Below the pieces are notes generated by a model. That model did not search any database and was not told the origin of the DNA. It saw nothing but the letters and a program-made list of their open reading frames with translations. The position numbers were made by a program, and so were the translations under genes. A stretch of 64,000 bases of DNA from Bog-532 sp963805255 (GTDB taxonomy: Bacteria > Actinomycetota > Actinomycetes > Streptosporangiales > Streptosporangiaceae). Below, piece by piece: positions 18,774 to 29,273 of the stretch. Each line of letters starts with the position of its first letter. Position 1 is the stretch's first letter. The stretch is taken from assembly GCA_963805255.1 (NCBI GenBank), contig CAWDTK010000011.1, positions 620,001 to 684,000 on the forward strand, in the 5' to 3' direction.

Positions 18774-21480
18774 GTCCCGGGCGCGAAGGTGACCAGCCAG
18801 GAGATGCGCCATGGACACGTAGCCGGTGAAGATGAGAGCCGCCTCACGCCGTTCCGTTATGACGGCGAGCAGGTCGTCCAGACAACCGAGCTTGCCCGAG
18901 CGAGCGGCCTCGGCGTCGGCGTCCCAGCCGTCGGGGCGCTCACGCAGGTAGTGAGCCGGAGAGTTGCAGACCTGGCGGAGCGCCTGCAGCATCCGCAGGA
19001 TGAGGCCGCGACGCTGGATGCCGCTGCTCGCACGGATGTTGCCGAAGGTGTCGCGGGTGATGGCGGTGTACAGGGCCCTCTGCTCGGGGGTCAGCTCGAC
19101 GAGATGATCGCTGACGATCTTCTCTGGGAGCTCGGCGGCGATGGCCGGATCGGTCTTCCGGCGCCGCAGCAGAAAGGGGCCGACGAGGCGGTTCAGGTCC
19201 GGCGCCGCCCGGAATGCCTTGGCGGTCCCGAACAGGCCCGGGTTGGTCCAGTCCAGGATGGCCCACAGATCAGTAAGCCCGTTCTCGACCGGCGTGCCGG
19301 TGACCGCGATCCGCAGCCCCGCGTCCAGGTGGCGGAGGGCCGCGGACTGCATGCTGCGCGGGTTCTTGATGTTCTGCGCCTCGTCGGCCACGACCAGGTC
19401 GAAGGAGATCCCGCGGAACTCGTCCACGTCGCGCAAGAGTGTTGCGTAGCTGGTGAGGACGATGCCGCCGGCCGGGAGGCCGTTCAGGTCGCGGGCGGCG
19501 CCATGGTGACGCCGGACCGGGACGCCGGGCGCGAACCTGGCGATCTCCCGTTCCCAGTTGGTGAGCAGGGACGCCGGGCACACCACGATCGTGGGACCCG
19601 CCGACCGGTGCAAGTGGAACGCGATGATCGTGAGCGTCTTCCCCAGGCCCATGTCGTCGGCGAGGACCGCACCAAAACCGAGCCCGGTGATGCCGGCCAG
19701 CCACGCCACGGCTCGCCGCTGGTAGTCGCGCAGCGAGGCCTTCAGCCCGGATATGGTGACCGGCTCGTCCGGCTCGCCGGGGTCCGGCTCGCGGGAGCGG
19801 GCGAGGAGCCCGGCGAGGCGTCCCGTGGCCGCGCAGTCGAAGGTGCCCGCGCCGATCTGGATCTCCCCGGTGAGGGCGGCGCTGATGGCCTGGGACCCGG
19901 TGATGGCGGGCAGGCCCGGGCCACGGGCCCGATCCCGGGATGCCGGGTCGATGACCACCCACTGGCCGCGCATCCGGATGAGTCCCTCGGCCTGGGCGAC
20001 GGCCGCGGACTCCCGCTCGGTGAGCGCGGCGTCGTCGAGCCACAACCCCCAGCGGACGGCGACAGTGGACTGGGCGGATACCGCTCCGGCGGCACGGGGC
20101 TCGAGGACCGCGCGCGCGGCCAGGCCGCGGGCCACGTTCTCCGGCCACTCGATGCGCACGCCGAGGCTGGACAGTTCCCGGCCCGCGTCCCCCGCGAGCG
20201 AGGCGACGGCGCTTCCGGCCAGCCGGACGAGTCCGCCGCAGAGGTCATCGAGCGGTGGCCAGACACGCCGGGCACGGCGCACCATGCGCAGCTCCGGGTA
20301 GCCGAGATCCCGCGGCAGCAACTCCCCGGTAATCCCTTCATCCTGGATGCGCAGCCTGATCACGAGCGGACGCCCGGGGTGGCGGTCAGCAAGCCCGGCG
20401 CACCGGTCAGCCCACTCGGCGACATCGCCGGGCAGCTGCGCAGGGCCGGCGTAGGGGGCCGGCCCGGCGATGAGGGCCGCTCCCGGCGTCCGCAGCAGGT
20501 GCTCGGCGACCACGTCGGTGAACTCCCGGGCATCCGCTTGGTCGAGCGTGCCGTCTTCCCCCGTCTTCCCCGGCCAGAATGCCGTCGGGCAGCACCAGCG
20601 CCCACCGGTCGCAGCCGGCGGCGTCCACGGCGGGATAGACATCACGCCGGGCCACCGCGGCCAGGACGGCCGTGGCCCGGTGCGCCCAGGCCCGGACGCT
20701 CGGGTGGGCGTCCTGACTCCGGACGCGTGCCAGTACCGGCAGCAGGTACGCCGCCGGCACCGGGAGATCCGGCAGTTCCTCGGGCAGCGGCCAGCCGTCG
20801 GGAAGCCCCAGATGGAACTGTCCCTTGGCGTACCCGATAGCACAGCCGGCCTGGATGAGACGGTCGGCGACGCCGGCCGGACTGGTGGCGTAGCGGGAGA
20901 CAGCCTGAACGTGCGACGGCGGAGCCGGTTCGGCAGGTCCGGCCAGCTCGGCGAGCAGGGCTTCCGCCGCGGCGGCCCGGGCCGCTGCCTTGGTGCGCCC
21001 CTGCCCCGTCCCGGAGATCTCACCGTCGGCGTGGCGGCAGGCGGCCGAGCAGGTGAAGACCGGATCGTGCGGCGGGCCCGCGGCCGTGACGGTGAAGCCC
21101 AGATCGGTGATCGCACCGACCTGGGCACGTTCGTTGAGTTCGATGAGCGGGTTGCGGCCCGGCGCGGTCACCTGGTCCTCGTCGGCGAGCGGCGGCATGA
21201 GGTCGGCCAGGAGCGCGAGCGCGGCGGCCGCCTGGGCGGCCTTGGTCGTGGCGGCGCGGCCGGGAGCACCGACGTGGGTACCCTCCTGGATCCAGTCGTA
21301 GTGCGGAAGGACAGCGACGACGACGCCGTCAGCGATGGTCACGTAGCGAACCGACGCCTGGCCTCGCGACTGGGTGTACAGCGAGAGGACGCCGCCGGCC
21401 AGTTGCGGGCTCCGGGTGAGCTGCTCCCAGGCGACCTTGCGGGCGGCGGCCCAGGCAACGGGATCCGCTGCCAGCAGCAA
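18774..21480 (-). pseudogene. SNF2-family helicase with dsRNA-binding-like domain, truncated and frameshifted
   Basis: From the TTG at 21480 the protein has a dsRBD-like stretch (VFTCSAACRHADGEISGTGQ, then GRTKAAARAAAAEALLAEL). After a shift in a G-run near 20560, a SNF2 motor follows: Walker A VLADDMGLGKTLT, motif II VVADEAQNIKN, motif III AVTGTPVENGL. The C-terminal RecA lobe stops at ALIFTGYVSMAHLLAGHL, where IS1380 sequence takes over. Motifs V and VI are therefore lost, and ATPase coupling should fail. The open frame extends a little upstream of 21480, so the start is uncertain. It would have acted as a DNA or RNA translocase. The dsRBD-like gene directly upstream suggests a two-gene unit. 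Confidence 0.72.
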
Positions 21481-21596
21481 GTCGTGCAGCTCTTGAGCGG
21501 ACAGCCGCCGGGCCGCGAGGCCCTCCGCGAGCTGCGGGACAGGAGGCGTCCCGTCACGTATCGCCGCCAGCAGTTCCTCGGAGCCGATCGCATTTC

Positions 21597-22205
21597 TCAG
21601 GATCCGGTATCTCCGGTATCCGGGTCCTGCGTCTGGCCGACTGGATCGGGCAGGCCCGCGAGCGTCGCGACGAGGGACAGGGCGGCGAGCTGGCGGGCCG
21701 TCTTCTTACTCGCGCCTCGTCCCGGCTGTCCGGTTACGGGCTGCCCATCGACCGTGAGGGCGGCCCGGGCGGTGAAGCCAGCCCCGTCAGCGGTTTCCTC
21801 GAACGCGGCCGGGGAACCGAGCCGCTGCGATTCGAGGTGAACGACGGTGACCGCCATATCGGGCCGCTCAGTCAACGCAACGAGAGCAGCTTGCCGGACA
21901 GAAGCCCAATTGTCGTTCTGTTCAGAGGTGAGAAGGACCTGGTGCAGTTCCCGGGCCTGCAGCACACCGCCCGCGAGGCGGCGCTCGGTCTCCGGCACGG
22001 CGGCCGCGGGGACGGACTCGGCCCGGCATGCGGTCTTGAGAGCGGCGAAGAAGTCGTCCGGGGTGAGGGCCGTCCAGTCCGTGATGTCCGCGGCAGGCTT
22101 CGCCTGGTTCCCTGGCGGCCGCGCCGGAAGGGGAGCATGGTGCCGCCGGTCCCTCAGGCGGACCGCGAGATCCGCGGGACTGGGAGCATGCGGTGATACG
22201 GGCAC
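21597..22205 (-). CDS. dsRNA-binding-like domain protein
   Basis: 202 residues from GTG 22205. The N-terminal half is helical (DFFAALKTACRAE, RELHQVLLTSEQND). The C-terminal half has the alpha-beta3-alpha outline of a dsRBD, ending in GRGASKKTARQLAALSLVATL, the basic helix that touches RNA in that fold. The helicase downstream holds a similar domain. Spacing to that gene is small, so one transcript is likely. No such pair is known to me by name. The start is chosen because earlier codons in this frame look non-coding. Confidence 0.5.
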   Translation of the reverse strand: MPVSPHAPSPADLAVRLRDRRHHAPLPARPPGNQAKPAADITDWTALTPDDFFAALKTACRAESVPAAAVPETERRLAGGVLQARELHQVLLTSEQNDNWASVRQAALVALTERPDMAVTVVHLESQRLGSPAAFEETADGAGFTARAALTVDGQPVTGQPGRGASKKTARQLAALSLVATLAGLPDPVGQTQDPDTGDTGS

Positions 22206-22314
22206 CAGACGATTATGCCGACCCTGGAAAGCTTCGGCGGCCCGGTGGCCGGCACCTGCCGCGCAAGCCGTCCCGGCGAAGCGGCCGGACAGCCCTCGGC
22301 CGACATGCGTGTTG

Positions 22315-24321
22315 TCAGCGACCGCGGCGTTTACCCGGGCGGGGACGCCGCCGGGGAGCGTTCCGGACGGTGCGCGGCCGGGACGGCGCGCTGAGGATCG
22401 GCTCGGCGACGAGGGCCCGGAAGTCCTCGAGCGTCTCGCGCGCCGGGTAGCCGGAGTCACGCACGGCGCGGACCACATCCTCCCGCTGGGAGCGGGGCAG
22501 CTCCTCGAGCTGCTCCCGCACCGCGTCGGGCCCTCCGATCTCCAGCAATTCCAGGACGCTTCCGGCCATCAGCCAGGCGGCCTCCGCCGGGCTCACCTCG
22601 TCAGGCCTGCGGTCCTGTTTTTCCGCGAGCAGGGCGACCGGCCCGAGCTCCGGGTCGCGCAGCAGGCTGGCCAGCAGCTCGTCTCCCTCCGGGACGGCGT
22701 TGACGAGGGTCTTCAGCAACGCGACCTGCCGGGAGAGGAACGAGCAGTCGCGGATCGCCTGCACGAGCGGGTCCAGCGAGCCGCCGTGGGCGGCCCGCCA
22801 GATGCCGATCTCCTCCGCCGTGGTCTCGGGCGTGTAATGCTCGGCGACCGTGCCGAGCACCTCGGCGGGCGACGCGCCGACTAGCTCGCCCACGAGCCCC
22901 GCCTCCCGGCCCTCGGCCAGCATGCGCTGCCGCATCGCGCGGGTGCCCAGCGGCGTGAGGCTCACCATGCGCCCGGGCTCGGCCAGCCGCTCCCGCAGCG
23001 CGGCGGCCCGCTCGCCGCTGAACGGCCGGTCCGCCATGTCGGACCCCTCGTCCAGGTCTTCAGCGAACACCGCGCTGGCTACGCCATGCGTCGAGGTCAC
23101 CGCGCCAAGCGCCTCGAACGCGTCGAAGATGTGCTCCACGTCATTGTCCACCCGGCCGCGCAGGCCCGTCTGGGACAAGCGGGCTGAGGGAGTCGACGTC
23201 GAAGTGTGCCCGGACCGTTTCCCAGACCGACTCCGCGAGCCGGGCCACCGGAACCGGTTCGTCCATGCTGTAGATGGCGGCCAGCACGTCGGGCACGATC
23301 ACGTCGTAAAGGAGCCGCACCGGCGAGGGCGGCTCATCCGCCCAGATGCGGACGGCAGACGGCGTCGCCGAGATCGAACGCCGCCTCGAACGCGCGCTGC
23401 CACAGGGCCTCGGCATCGGCCAGCAGCGGCCGCGCCTTCGCCACCGGCACCAGGCGCGTGCCCTGCTTGCGGACCAGGCGCGCCTTCTTCGCCCAGTTCA
23501 CGATCAGGTCCAGGCCTGGGAGCTCGGCGGCGCTGTGGAACCTCAGCCCCTCGTCGGCGGTCCCGAGCAGCGCGATCAGCTCCCGGGCATCCGCGGGCCT
23601 GATGTTCCCGGCCGGCGTGAGCGCCCGGCCCCTCGGGCCAAGCCATTCCGCGAAGGCGCGGAGCTGCCCGACAACCTTGCTGCGTCCGGCCGCCGCGGTG
23701 AGTTCCTCCGGGGCCGGCAGGCTCACCGGAAGCTGGGCGAATTTCCGCTCCTGGCCCGGAGCGGACCGGCCGAGCTGCCGCTTGAGCACACGCCCCAGCA
23801 GATCCTCGTCAAGCAACACCCGGCCTTCCCTGGACATCATCCAGGAAGGCGGTCAGCGCCTCGGGGTCGCCGATGTCCACGCCGCGGTCCCGGGCGGACA
23901 TCGCCACCGTCTTCGCCATCCCGTACCGCTCCTGGTCGCCGATCGCGTCAGCGAACTGTTTCGCGACGGCGTCGATGGCGGATTCGTTCTCCTCGACGGC
24001 GGCGCCCCGCGGGTCGCGCAGCCCGTGAGCGTCCAGATAGCGCAGCAGGGTCCGTAGCGTCTCAGGCGCGTCCAGCAGATCTTCGTCGGGGGCCGTGACC
24101 TTCTCCGGGATCCACTCCAGCAGCGCCCGGCGTACCTGCGCCGGGGTCCAGTAGCCGAGCCGCCCGTCCGAGCTGAAGTGCCGCGAATCCAGCAGGGTCC
24201 CGGCCAGCGGAAGCGACATCACCAGGCCATTCGCCTCGGCCCAGGCCCCGCACCGCCTCAGCAGCAGCTCACGGGCGGCGAGGAAGGCATCGGTTTCCTC
24301 GATCTCGTAATAGGTACGCAC
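22315..24321 (-). pseudogene. Large conserved actinobacterial protein of unknown function, about three frameshifts
   Basis: Four frame segments (24321-23840, 23840-23334, 23416-23170, 23178-22315) join into about 660 residues that read as one protein. It starts MRTYYEIEETDAFLAARELL. Other marks are GLDLIVNWAKKARLVRKQG, AEALWQRAFEAAFDLGDAV and SVWETVRAHFDVDSL, then FDAFEALGAVTSTHGVA. I know closely similar full-length proteins from Streptomyces without an assigned function. It looks soluble and helical. It lies upstream of the dsRBD/helicase pair on the same strand. It diverges from the 24519 gene over an inverted repeat. Confidence 0.65.
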
Positions 24322-24414
24322 CTCTCAAACCTTAGCCACCCGCGCCCGCGAAGCCATGGAGAAGGCGCGCAGCGGTCAGACCGCGGCCGGAGACATGCAG
24401 GCTGTGCACAGCCG

Positions 24415-24460
24415 CCACCGTCCGTTCGGAATCAGATGAGACTTCCCGAACGGACGGTGG
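24415..24460. promoter_or_regulatory. 15-bp inverted repeat between divergent genes
   Basis: CCACCGTCCGTTCGG (24415-24429) and CCGAACGGACGGTGG (24446-24460) are perfect complements around a 16-bp spacer. The genes on both sides point away, so this is more likely an operator than a terminator. Confidence 0.45.
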
Positions 24461-24518
24461 GGCTTCTTCCACGGATCGCGCGGCGGTTAACCGCGACGGA
24501 TGTGGCATGCTCGGACGG

Positions 24519-26273
24519 GTGAGTCCCAAGAGTCGTGGTCGCAAGGTCAAGGCGGGCAGGCAGGGGCGTCGGGTCCGGGGGAATGCAGCGCGGGCGTCTG
24601 CGCGGGCCGCGACACGGCCAGGCGCTGCCTGGCAGTCACTGTCGCCGGCCCGCAGTGAGTTCGCCGACGCGCTGGTCGACCAGCTGAAAGTACTGGGTGA
24701 CCCGGAACTGAAAGTACTGGGTGACCCGGAAAGTGTTCCGTCGGCTTTCCAGGCCGAGGTGGCGACGGGCGTCGTGCTGGGGAACGTGACCGAGGCGGGA
24801 ACCAAGGAGGGGATCAAGCCGGAGACGACCCGCGAGCTGCTCGTCGAGGCAATCCGCCACATGGCGGAGGGGCTTGAGCGGCGCACTCCCCCGTACGCGT
24901 ACCCGGTGCTGCGGGCGCTCGCGGTGCTCGCGCCGCCGGAGGTGGTCGAGTGCGCAGCCGGGGCCGCCGCGGAGCTGGCGGGGGATCGCGGCGCGCTGCC
25001 GGGCGCGGACGACGGCACCGCACCCGCCGCAGGGGGAGCGCCTGCGTGGGTCGATGACCTGGCACGCGTCACGCCCGGGGCATGTTACGTCACCGAGGAC
25101 GAGTTCGGCGAGACGCTCGCGGTGCTGTGCGAGTTCAGCTACCGGGGAGGGACGGAGCCGCACTGCGTCTTCGGGGTGATCGACAGGGCGTGGCACGGCG
25201 CGGTCACCACGCTCGTGGTCGCGGATGAGCCAGGAGACAAGCAACTGCGCCGGATGGCGAAGGACGCGCAGCGCCACGGCAGCGAGGTCCGAGAGATCAG
25301 CCACGCCGGAGCCGGGGGGCTGCTGCGCGATGCGATCGCGTCGTTCTGGAAATACGGAGCGGGACCGGGCACGGATCGCGGCGAAAGGTACGGCCTGCTG
25401 TGCTCGAGTCTGGCGATCGCGAGCGCCCGTGCGGCGGTGCTGGCTCCGGGCGCGGCGGTCACGGACGCGGCAGCGGAGCGGTGGCCGGCCGAGGCGCGGC
25501 GGGCGCTGGTCGAGGATTTCCTCGCGTCACCGCGGGCGGCGGAGCTGTGGGACCCGATCGCGCGCAAGGTGCCGCACATGCTGGCCATGTGCTGCGTCGG
25601 GCACCTCGGCTGCGAGCCGGTGCTGATCGGGCCGTCGGTGCTGGAGCGGGTCCTGGTGGACGCGCTGCCGAGGGCGGCGATCGCGCCGGACCGGTTCGGC
25701 GAGGCCGTGCCGCAGGCCGTGCGGGCCTGGACCGACTGGCTCGCGGAACGGATCAAGCTGACGGACAGGTCCCGGCGGCGACTGGGGTTCAGCCTGCGGG
25801 CGACACTGGTCCGGTTCGCCGGCGCATGGTACGGGCCCGGGGCGCAGCCGCTGCGCCGGTACCTGGAGGACCTCAACGACCAGGACGCGAGCACCAGCAA
25901 CGTCGTGAACGCGGTCATCGAACGGCGGGTGTTCGCGGTGCCGCTGCCGGTCGAGCGGGTCGACGGGCTCGCGGAGGAAAGCGACGGGTCGCGGCGCGAG
26001 GCCAGCGAACTGGACGCGGCCGTCCCGAGCGACCGGACCCTGCTCACGGTGATGGAGGCGAGCGCGCGCGGGGTGTCGCAGCAGCGGTTCCCGTCCTTCG
26101 TCACCGTCGTGCAGCAGCTATGGGACGGCGACCCGCCACAGGTGTGGGAGGCAGCGTGGCGGCTGCGCGACGCAGGGCGGTCGCGGGACTGGGTGCTGGA
26201 CCGGCTGGCGCGGACCTGGGACGCGCACAGGGGCGACGACGAGAAGTATGTCGCGGCGCTGAAGCAATTGTGA
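24519..26273 (+). CDS. Conserved hypothetical protein (about 584 aa)
   Basis: Starts GTG 24519 (MSPKSRGRK with a basic tail); ATG 24507 is an in-frame alternative. After a lysine/arginine-rich leader the protein is mostly helical, with VLAVLCEFSYRGGTEPHCVF-type beta segments around residues 200-240 and no known catalytic motif. It contains a perfect 24-bp tandem duplication at about 24684-24731 that repeats LKVLGDPE. It diverges from the large unknown protein and helicase genes and probably belongs with them. Function unknown; intact. Confidence 0.7.
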   Translation: MSPKSRGRKVKAGRQGRRVRGNAARASARAATRPGAAWQSLSPARSEFADALVDQLKVLGDPELKVLGDPESVPSAFQAEVATGVVLGNVTEAGTKEGIKPETTRELLVEAIRHMAEGLERRTPPYAYPVLRALAVLAPPEVVECAAGAAAELAGDRGALPGADDGTAPAAGGAPAWVDDLARVTPGACYVTEDEFGETLAVLCEFSYRGGTEPHCVFGVIDRAWHGAVTTLVVADEPGDKQLRRMAKDAQRHGSEVREISHAGAGGLLRDAIASFWKYGAGPGTDRGERYGLLCSSLAIASARAAVLAPGAAVTDAAAERWPAEARRALVEDFLASPRAAELWDPIARKVPHMLAMCCVGHLGCEPVLIGPSVLERVLVDALPRAAIAPDRFGEAVPQAVRAWTDWLAERIKLTDRSRRRLGFSLRATLVRFAGAWYGPGAQPLRRYLEDLNDQDASTSNVVNAVIERRVFAVPLPVERVDGLAEESDGSRREASELDAAVPSDRTLLTVMEASARGVSQQRFPSFVTVVQQLWDGDPPQVWEAAWRLRDAGRSRDWVLDRLARTWDAHRGDDEKYVAALKQL

Positions 26274-26488
26274 CGGTCCACCCATGGCAACTGGGCTGAC
26301 CTCCCGGATAGCCCATCCGGCTCTTTCGGTCCACACCTGGGCGCCCAGGTCTTTTCGAACTGAGTCACCATCGCTCGTTCGGTATCTGGATCGGGCCCGC
26401 CGCAGCGGCGAGACGGCGCGTCGCGGCGAGGTGCCCGGTCCGCAGCACCCCGCGGCCACCCCGGCCAGCCGGGCGGCATGATGGTGCT
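26274..26488. other. Intergenic spacer
   Basis: Nothing recognised. Confidence 0.3.
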
Positions 26489-26672
26489 GTGCGCCCCTGG
26501 AAGCGACGGCTGTCCGATGACGAGCGTTCCGTCCTGCTGTCCGAATTGCTCCTCCGGCACCCTGAGCTGGTCGCCGAGGCGGAGGAGATCACGTCCACGC
26601 TGCTGGTCGTGGAAGACGATCAGGAGCTTGCCGACGAGATCACGGCCAGGCTGCGGGCGCTACGCGCTGACG
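26489..26672 (+). pseudogene. N-terminal fragment of a conserved hypothetical protein
   Basis: From GTG 26489 the frame reads MRPWKRRLSDDERSVLLSEL and on through ELVAEAEEITSTLLVVEDDQ. This matches the start of a common actinobacterial protein of unknown function. The similarity stops near 26672, where DUF1214 sequence begins in a different frame. The remaining codons are not native. Confidence 0.55.
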
Positions 26673-27008
26673 GCGGAGGATGCGATATACCCTACTGCCT
26701 TCGTGGATGGCGACGGAAAGCCACTGGACGGCGCTAGCAAGTACATCCTGCATCTCGAGAAGGAGGGGCTGCCTCCCTCGGCCAGCGGAGTCTGGTCGGT
26801 CTCGGCCTACCGGGAGAACTTCTACGTACGTAACCCCATCGAGCGCTACGGGATCCTGTCCACGATGCCCCTTGAGTACAAGGCGGACGGCTCGCTGGAT
26901 CTGTATATCCAGGCCGGGTCGCCAGGCGCGGAGAAGGACGCGAATTGGCTTCCTTGTCCGCCGAGCGGCCCTTTCAACCTGAGCATCCGCGTCTACCAGC
27001 CGAAGTAA
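26667..27008 (+). pseudogene. DUF1214 domain C-terminal fragment
   Basis: A frame from about 26667 reads DAIYPTAFVDGDGKPLDGAS and ends SGPFNLSIRVYQPK-stop. It carries the DUF1214 hallmarks LPPSASGVWSVSAY, NPIERYGI and SPGAEKDANWLPCP. DUF1214/DUF1254 proteins are secreted or periplasmic proteins of unclear role. The N-terminal part is gone, replaced by an unrelated fragment. The stop codon overlaps the first bases of the IS66 element. Confidence 0.8.
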
Positions 27009-28640
27009 CCAGTCACGCCCCCTGTTGATCTGCGGCGTGTCGGTGCTGGCGTCCGCTTTGTGATCATGGTTGGGTTCGGGGATGCCGGATCCGGAGCAGC
27101 CGTCCTATAAAGAGCTGGCTGTCCCGAACGCGGAACTGACGGCGCGGGTCTCGGAACTCCTGGCGGTGGTGACGGAGCAGGCCGCGCTGATCGAGACACT
27201 GCGGACCGAGGTCGCGGCGCTGCGCCGGCAGGCGGGCCGGGATTTTTCGAACTCATCGCAGCCCCCGAGCCAGGACAGCCCCGCGGCGGAGGCGAAGGCG
27301 AAGGCCGCCAGGCAGGCAGCGAGGCGGGCACGGCCGGCACGGCCGCAGGGCGGGCAGAAAGGCCATCCGGGTGCGAGCCTGGCGTGGGCTGCCCGGCCGG
27401 ATGAGACCCGGGTCATCGACCCCGGCACGTGCGGCGGGTGCGGCGCGGACCTGGCCGGCGCCACGGGCCGGGTCGCCCGTGCCGTGCAGGTGCTCGATAT
27501 CCCGCCGGCCGCGCTGACGGTGACCGAGTACCAGATGATGAGCCGGGCCTGCGGGTGCGGGCAGGTCACGACCGCCCCGGCCCCGGCCGGGGTAACCGGC
27601 GGCCCGGTCTGCTACGGGCCGAACGTGACCGATGCGGCAACGCTGCTGGCGAGCACGGACGTGATCGGGGTCGAGCGGGCCGCGGACCTGATGGGCGCCC
27701 TGCTCAAGGCGCCGGTCTCCACCGGGTTCGTATCGCGGTGCCTGGTTCGCCTCGACGCGGCGTTAATCACCGCCGGGTTCGAGGACGCGCTCAAAGACGC
27801 GCTGCGGACGGCGGACGTGCTCGGCACCGACGAAACCCCCGCCCCGCTCACCACTGCGGCGACCAGCGCGGAAGACTGCGGAAACCCGCACGCCTGCACG
27901 GTGCGGACCATGCGGGCCTATATCGGCGGCGGGCCGGACCTCATCTGGTACGGCGCGGCCGGGAACCGCACCAAGGCGCCGGTCACCGGCTTCGGGATCC
28001 TGGACGGCTACCGCGGGGCCCTGGTCCGCGACGACTACGGCGGCTACCTCAGCTACGACGCCGGGCTCACCGGAGTCCAGCAGTGCCTCGCCCACCTCTA
28101 CAGATACCTCGACGATGCCTACGCGACCGACCCGGAATCCCAGGTCTGGACCCGGCAGGCCGGCGATGCCCTCCGCGCGGCCGCCGCCGCGGTCAGGACC
28201 GCCCGGGACGCCCGCCAGGCCAGCCTGGACCCCGCCCTGCTGGCCAGGCTGCGCCACAGCTACGACCAGGCCGTCGCCTGCGGGATCTCCGTCAACCTGT
28301 CCCCCGCTGGCACCAGGGAAACCACCCCGGGCTGATCCTGGCCCGGCGGCTGAAACGCAAGGCCGCGCAGGTCTGGCTATTCGCCACCCGCTTCGACGTC
28401 CCCGCCACGAACAACGGATCGGAAAACGCCGTCCGCGGCTACAAGCTCGCCGCCAAAATCAGCGGCTGCTGGCGCACCCTTTCAACCCTGCAGCGCCACT
28501 GCCGCATCCGCTCCTACCTCACCACCGCGCGCAGCCACGGCCGCCATCCACTCGCCGCCATCCGTGACACCCTCACCGGAAACACCTGGATGCCACCGCA
28601 CCCAGCATGATCAACTAACCGAGCACCCGTGACTGGTTAC
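27005..28640 (+). mobile_element. IS66-like insertion sequence (single transposase)
   Basis: Ends begin GTAACCAGTCACG on both sides (27005 and the complement at 28640), with the GTAA start typical of IS66. GATCAAC is also present just inside each end. No matching target duplication is seen, and the genes on the two sides are unrelated (DUF1214 and rmlC pieces). Recombination or deletion at the element is therefore likely. Confidence 0.82.
27082..28610 (+). pseudogene. IS66-family transposase, frameshifted near the end
   Basis: From ATG 27082, an N-terminal leucine-zipper-like helix (LTARVSELLAVVTEQAALIE), a SNSSQPPSQDSP linker and a zinc-binding CGGCGADL...CGCG are followed by the DDE domain. 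VLGTDETPAPL and LVRDDYGGYL are in the first frame. The frame shifts near 28310, and NNGSENAVRGYKLAAKISG, with the catalytic Glu, lies in the second. About 505 residues when joined. The GGCACCAGG break looks like a one-base indel. Confidence 0.85.
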
Positions 28641-29060
28641 CCGGGGCAGGCAAAGTACGTCACAAGCGTCAGCGGCGCCGTCCTCGACGTGGTTGCTGAT
28701 ATCAGGGTCGGCTCGCCGAGCTACGCGCGCTGGGAGGCGGTGCGGCTGGATGACGAAAGCCGACGTGCCGTGTTCCTGTCCGAAGGGCTGGGGCATGCCT
28801 TCACCGCCCTCAGCGATGAGGCGACGGTGATCTACCTGTGCTCGACGCCGTACTCGCCGGAACGCGAGCACGGCGTACATCCCCTGGACCCGGACATCGG
28901 CATCCAGTGGCCAGCGGACACGGAACCGGTGCTTTCGGCGAGGGACGCCGCCGCGCCGACCCTCGAGCAGGCGCGCCGCGCAGGGCTGCTTCCCGTTTAC
29001 GCTGACTGCAAGGCCTACCTGGGAAGCCTGCGCAAGGCGGCGGATGCGGCGAACCGGTAG
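28641..29060 (+). pseudogene. rmlC: dTDP-4-dehydrorhamnose 3,5-epimerase, C-terminal part
   Basis: The frame carries RmlC features: KYVTSVSGAVLDVVADIRVG, WEAVRLDD, FLSEGLGHAFTALSDEATV, YLCSTPYSPEREHGVHPLDP and IQWPADTEPVLSARDAAAPT. The enzyme makes the L-rhamnose or related deoxysugar donor. About 60 N-terminal residues, including the catalytic His region, are cut off by the IS66 element ending at 28640. A GTG at 28629 within the IS could start translation, but the product would be dead. Confidence 0.85.
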
Positions 29061-29069
29061 CCCGCCCCG

Positions 29070-29273
29070 TTACCTGGCCGCCGAGGCGGCCCGCTGCGCG
29101 GCGAGCAGCCTGGGAAAGGCGCGGCGCAGCGCCGTCCGCCAGTCGCCGATGAGCGGAATCCGGGAGCCTGCCCAGGCGTCGTGACCCAGCATGCTGTAGG
29201 TCGGCCTCGGCGCCGGCCGCGGCAGCGCACTGCTAGCCGAGCTAGGGCCGGCGAAGCCGGGGAGATCGAGTCA
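29070..29273 (-). pseudogene. rmlD: dTDP-4-dehydrorhamnose reductase, C-terminal fragment
   Basis: The minus frame ends RPAPRPTYSMLGHDAWAGSR with IPLIGDWRTALRRAF. This is the C-terminal signature of RmlD, the last enzyme of dTDP-L-rhamnose synthesis. It converges on the rmlC remnant with a 9-bp gap. Upstream coding ends at about 29273. Together these are debris of a deoxysugar cluster. Confidence 0.75.

Noticed and set aside
18297..20840. An 847-residue open frame on the plus strand
   Set aside because: Antisense to the helicase with its Walker and DEAQ motifs; composition is that of a shadow frame.
18774..21480. Helicase as the DISARM DrmD subunit of the nearby drmB/drmC
   Set aside because: It carries dsRBD-like domains, lies 9 kb away on the other strand, and its neighbours are not DISARM genes.
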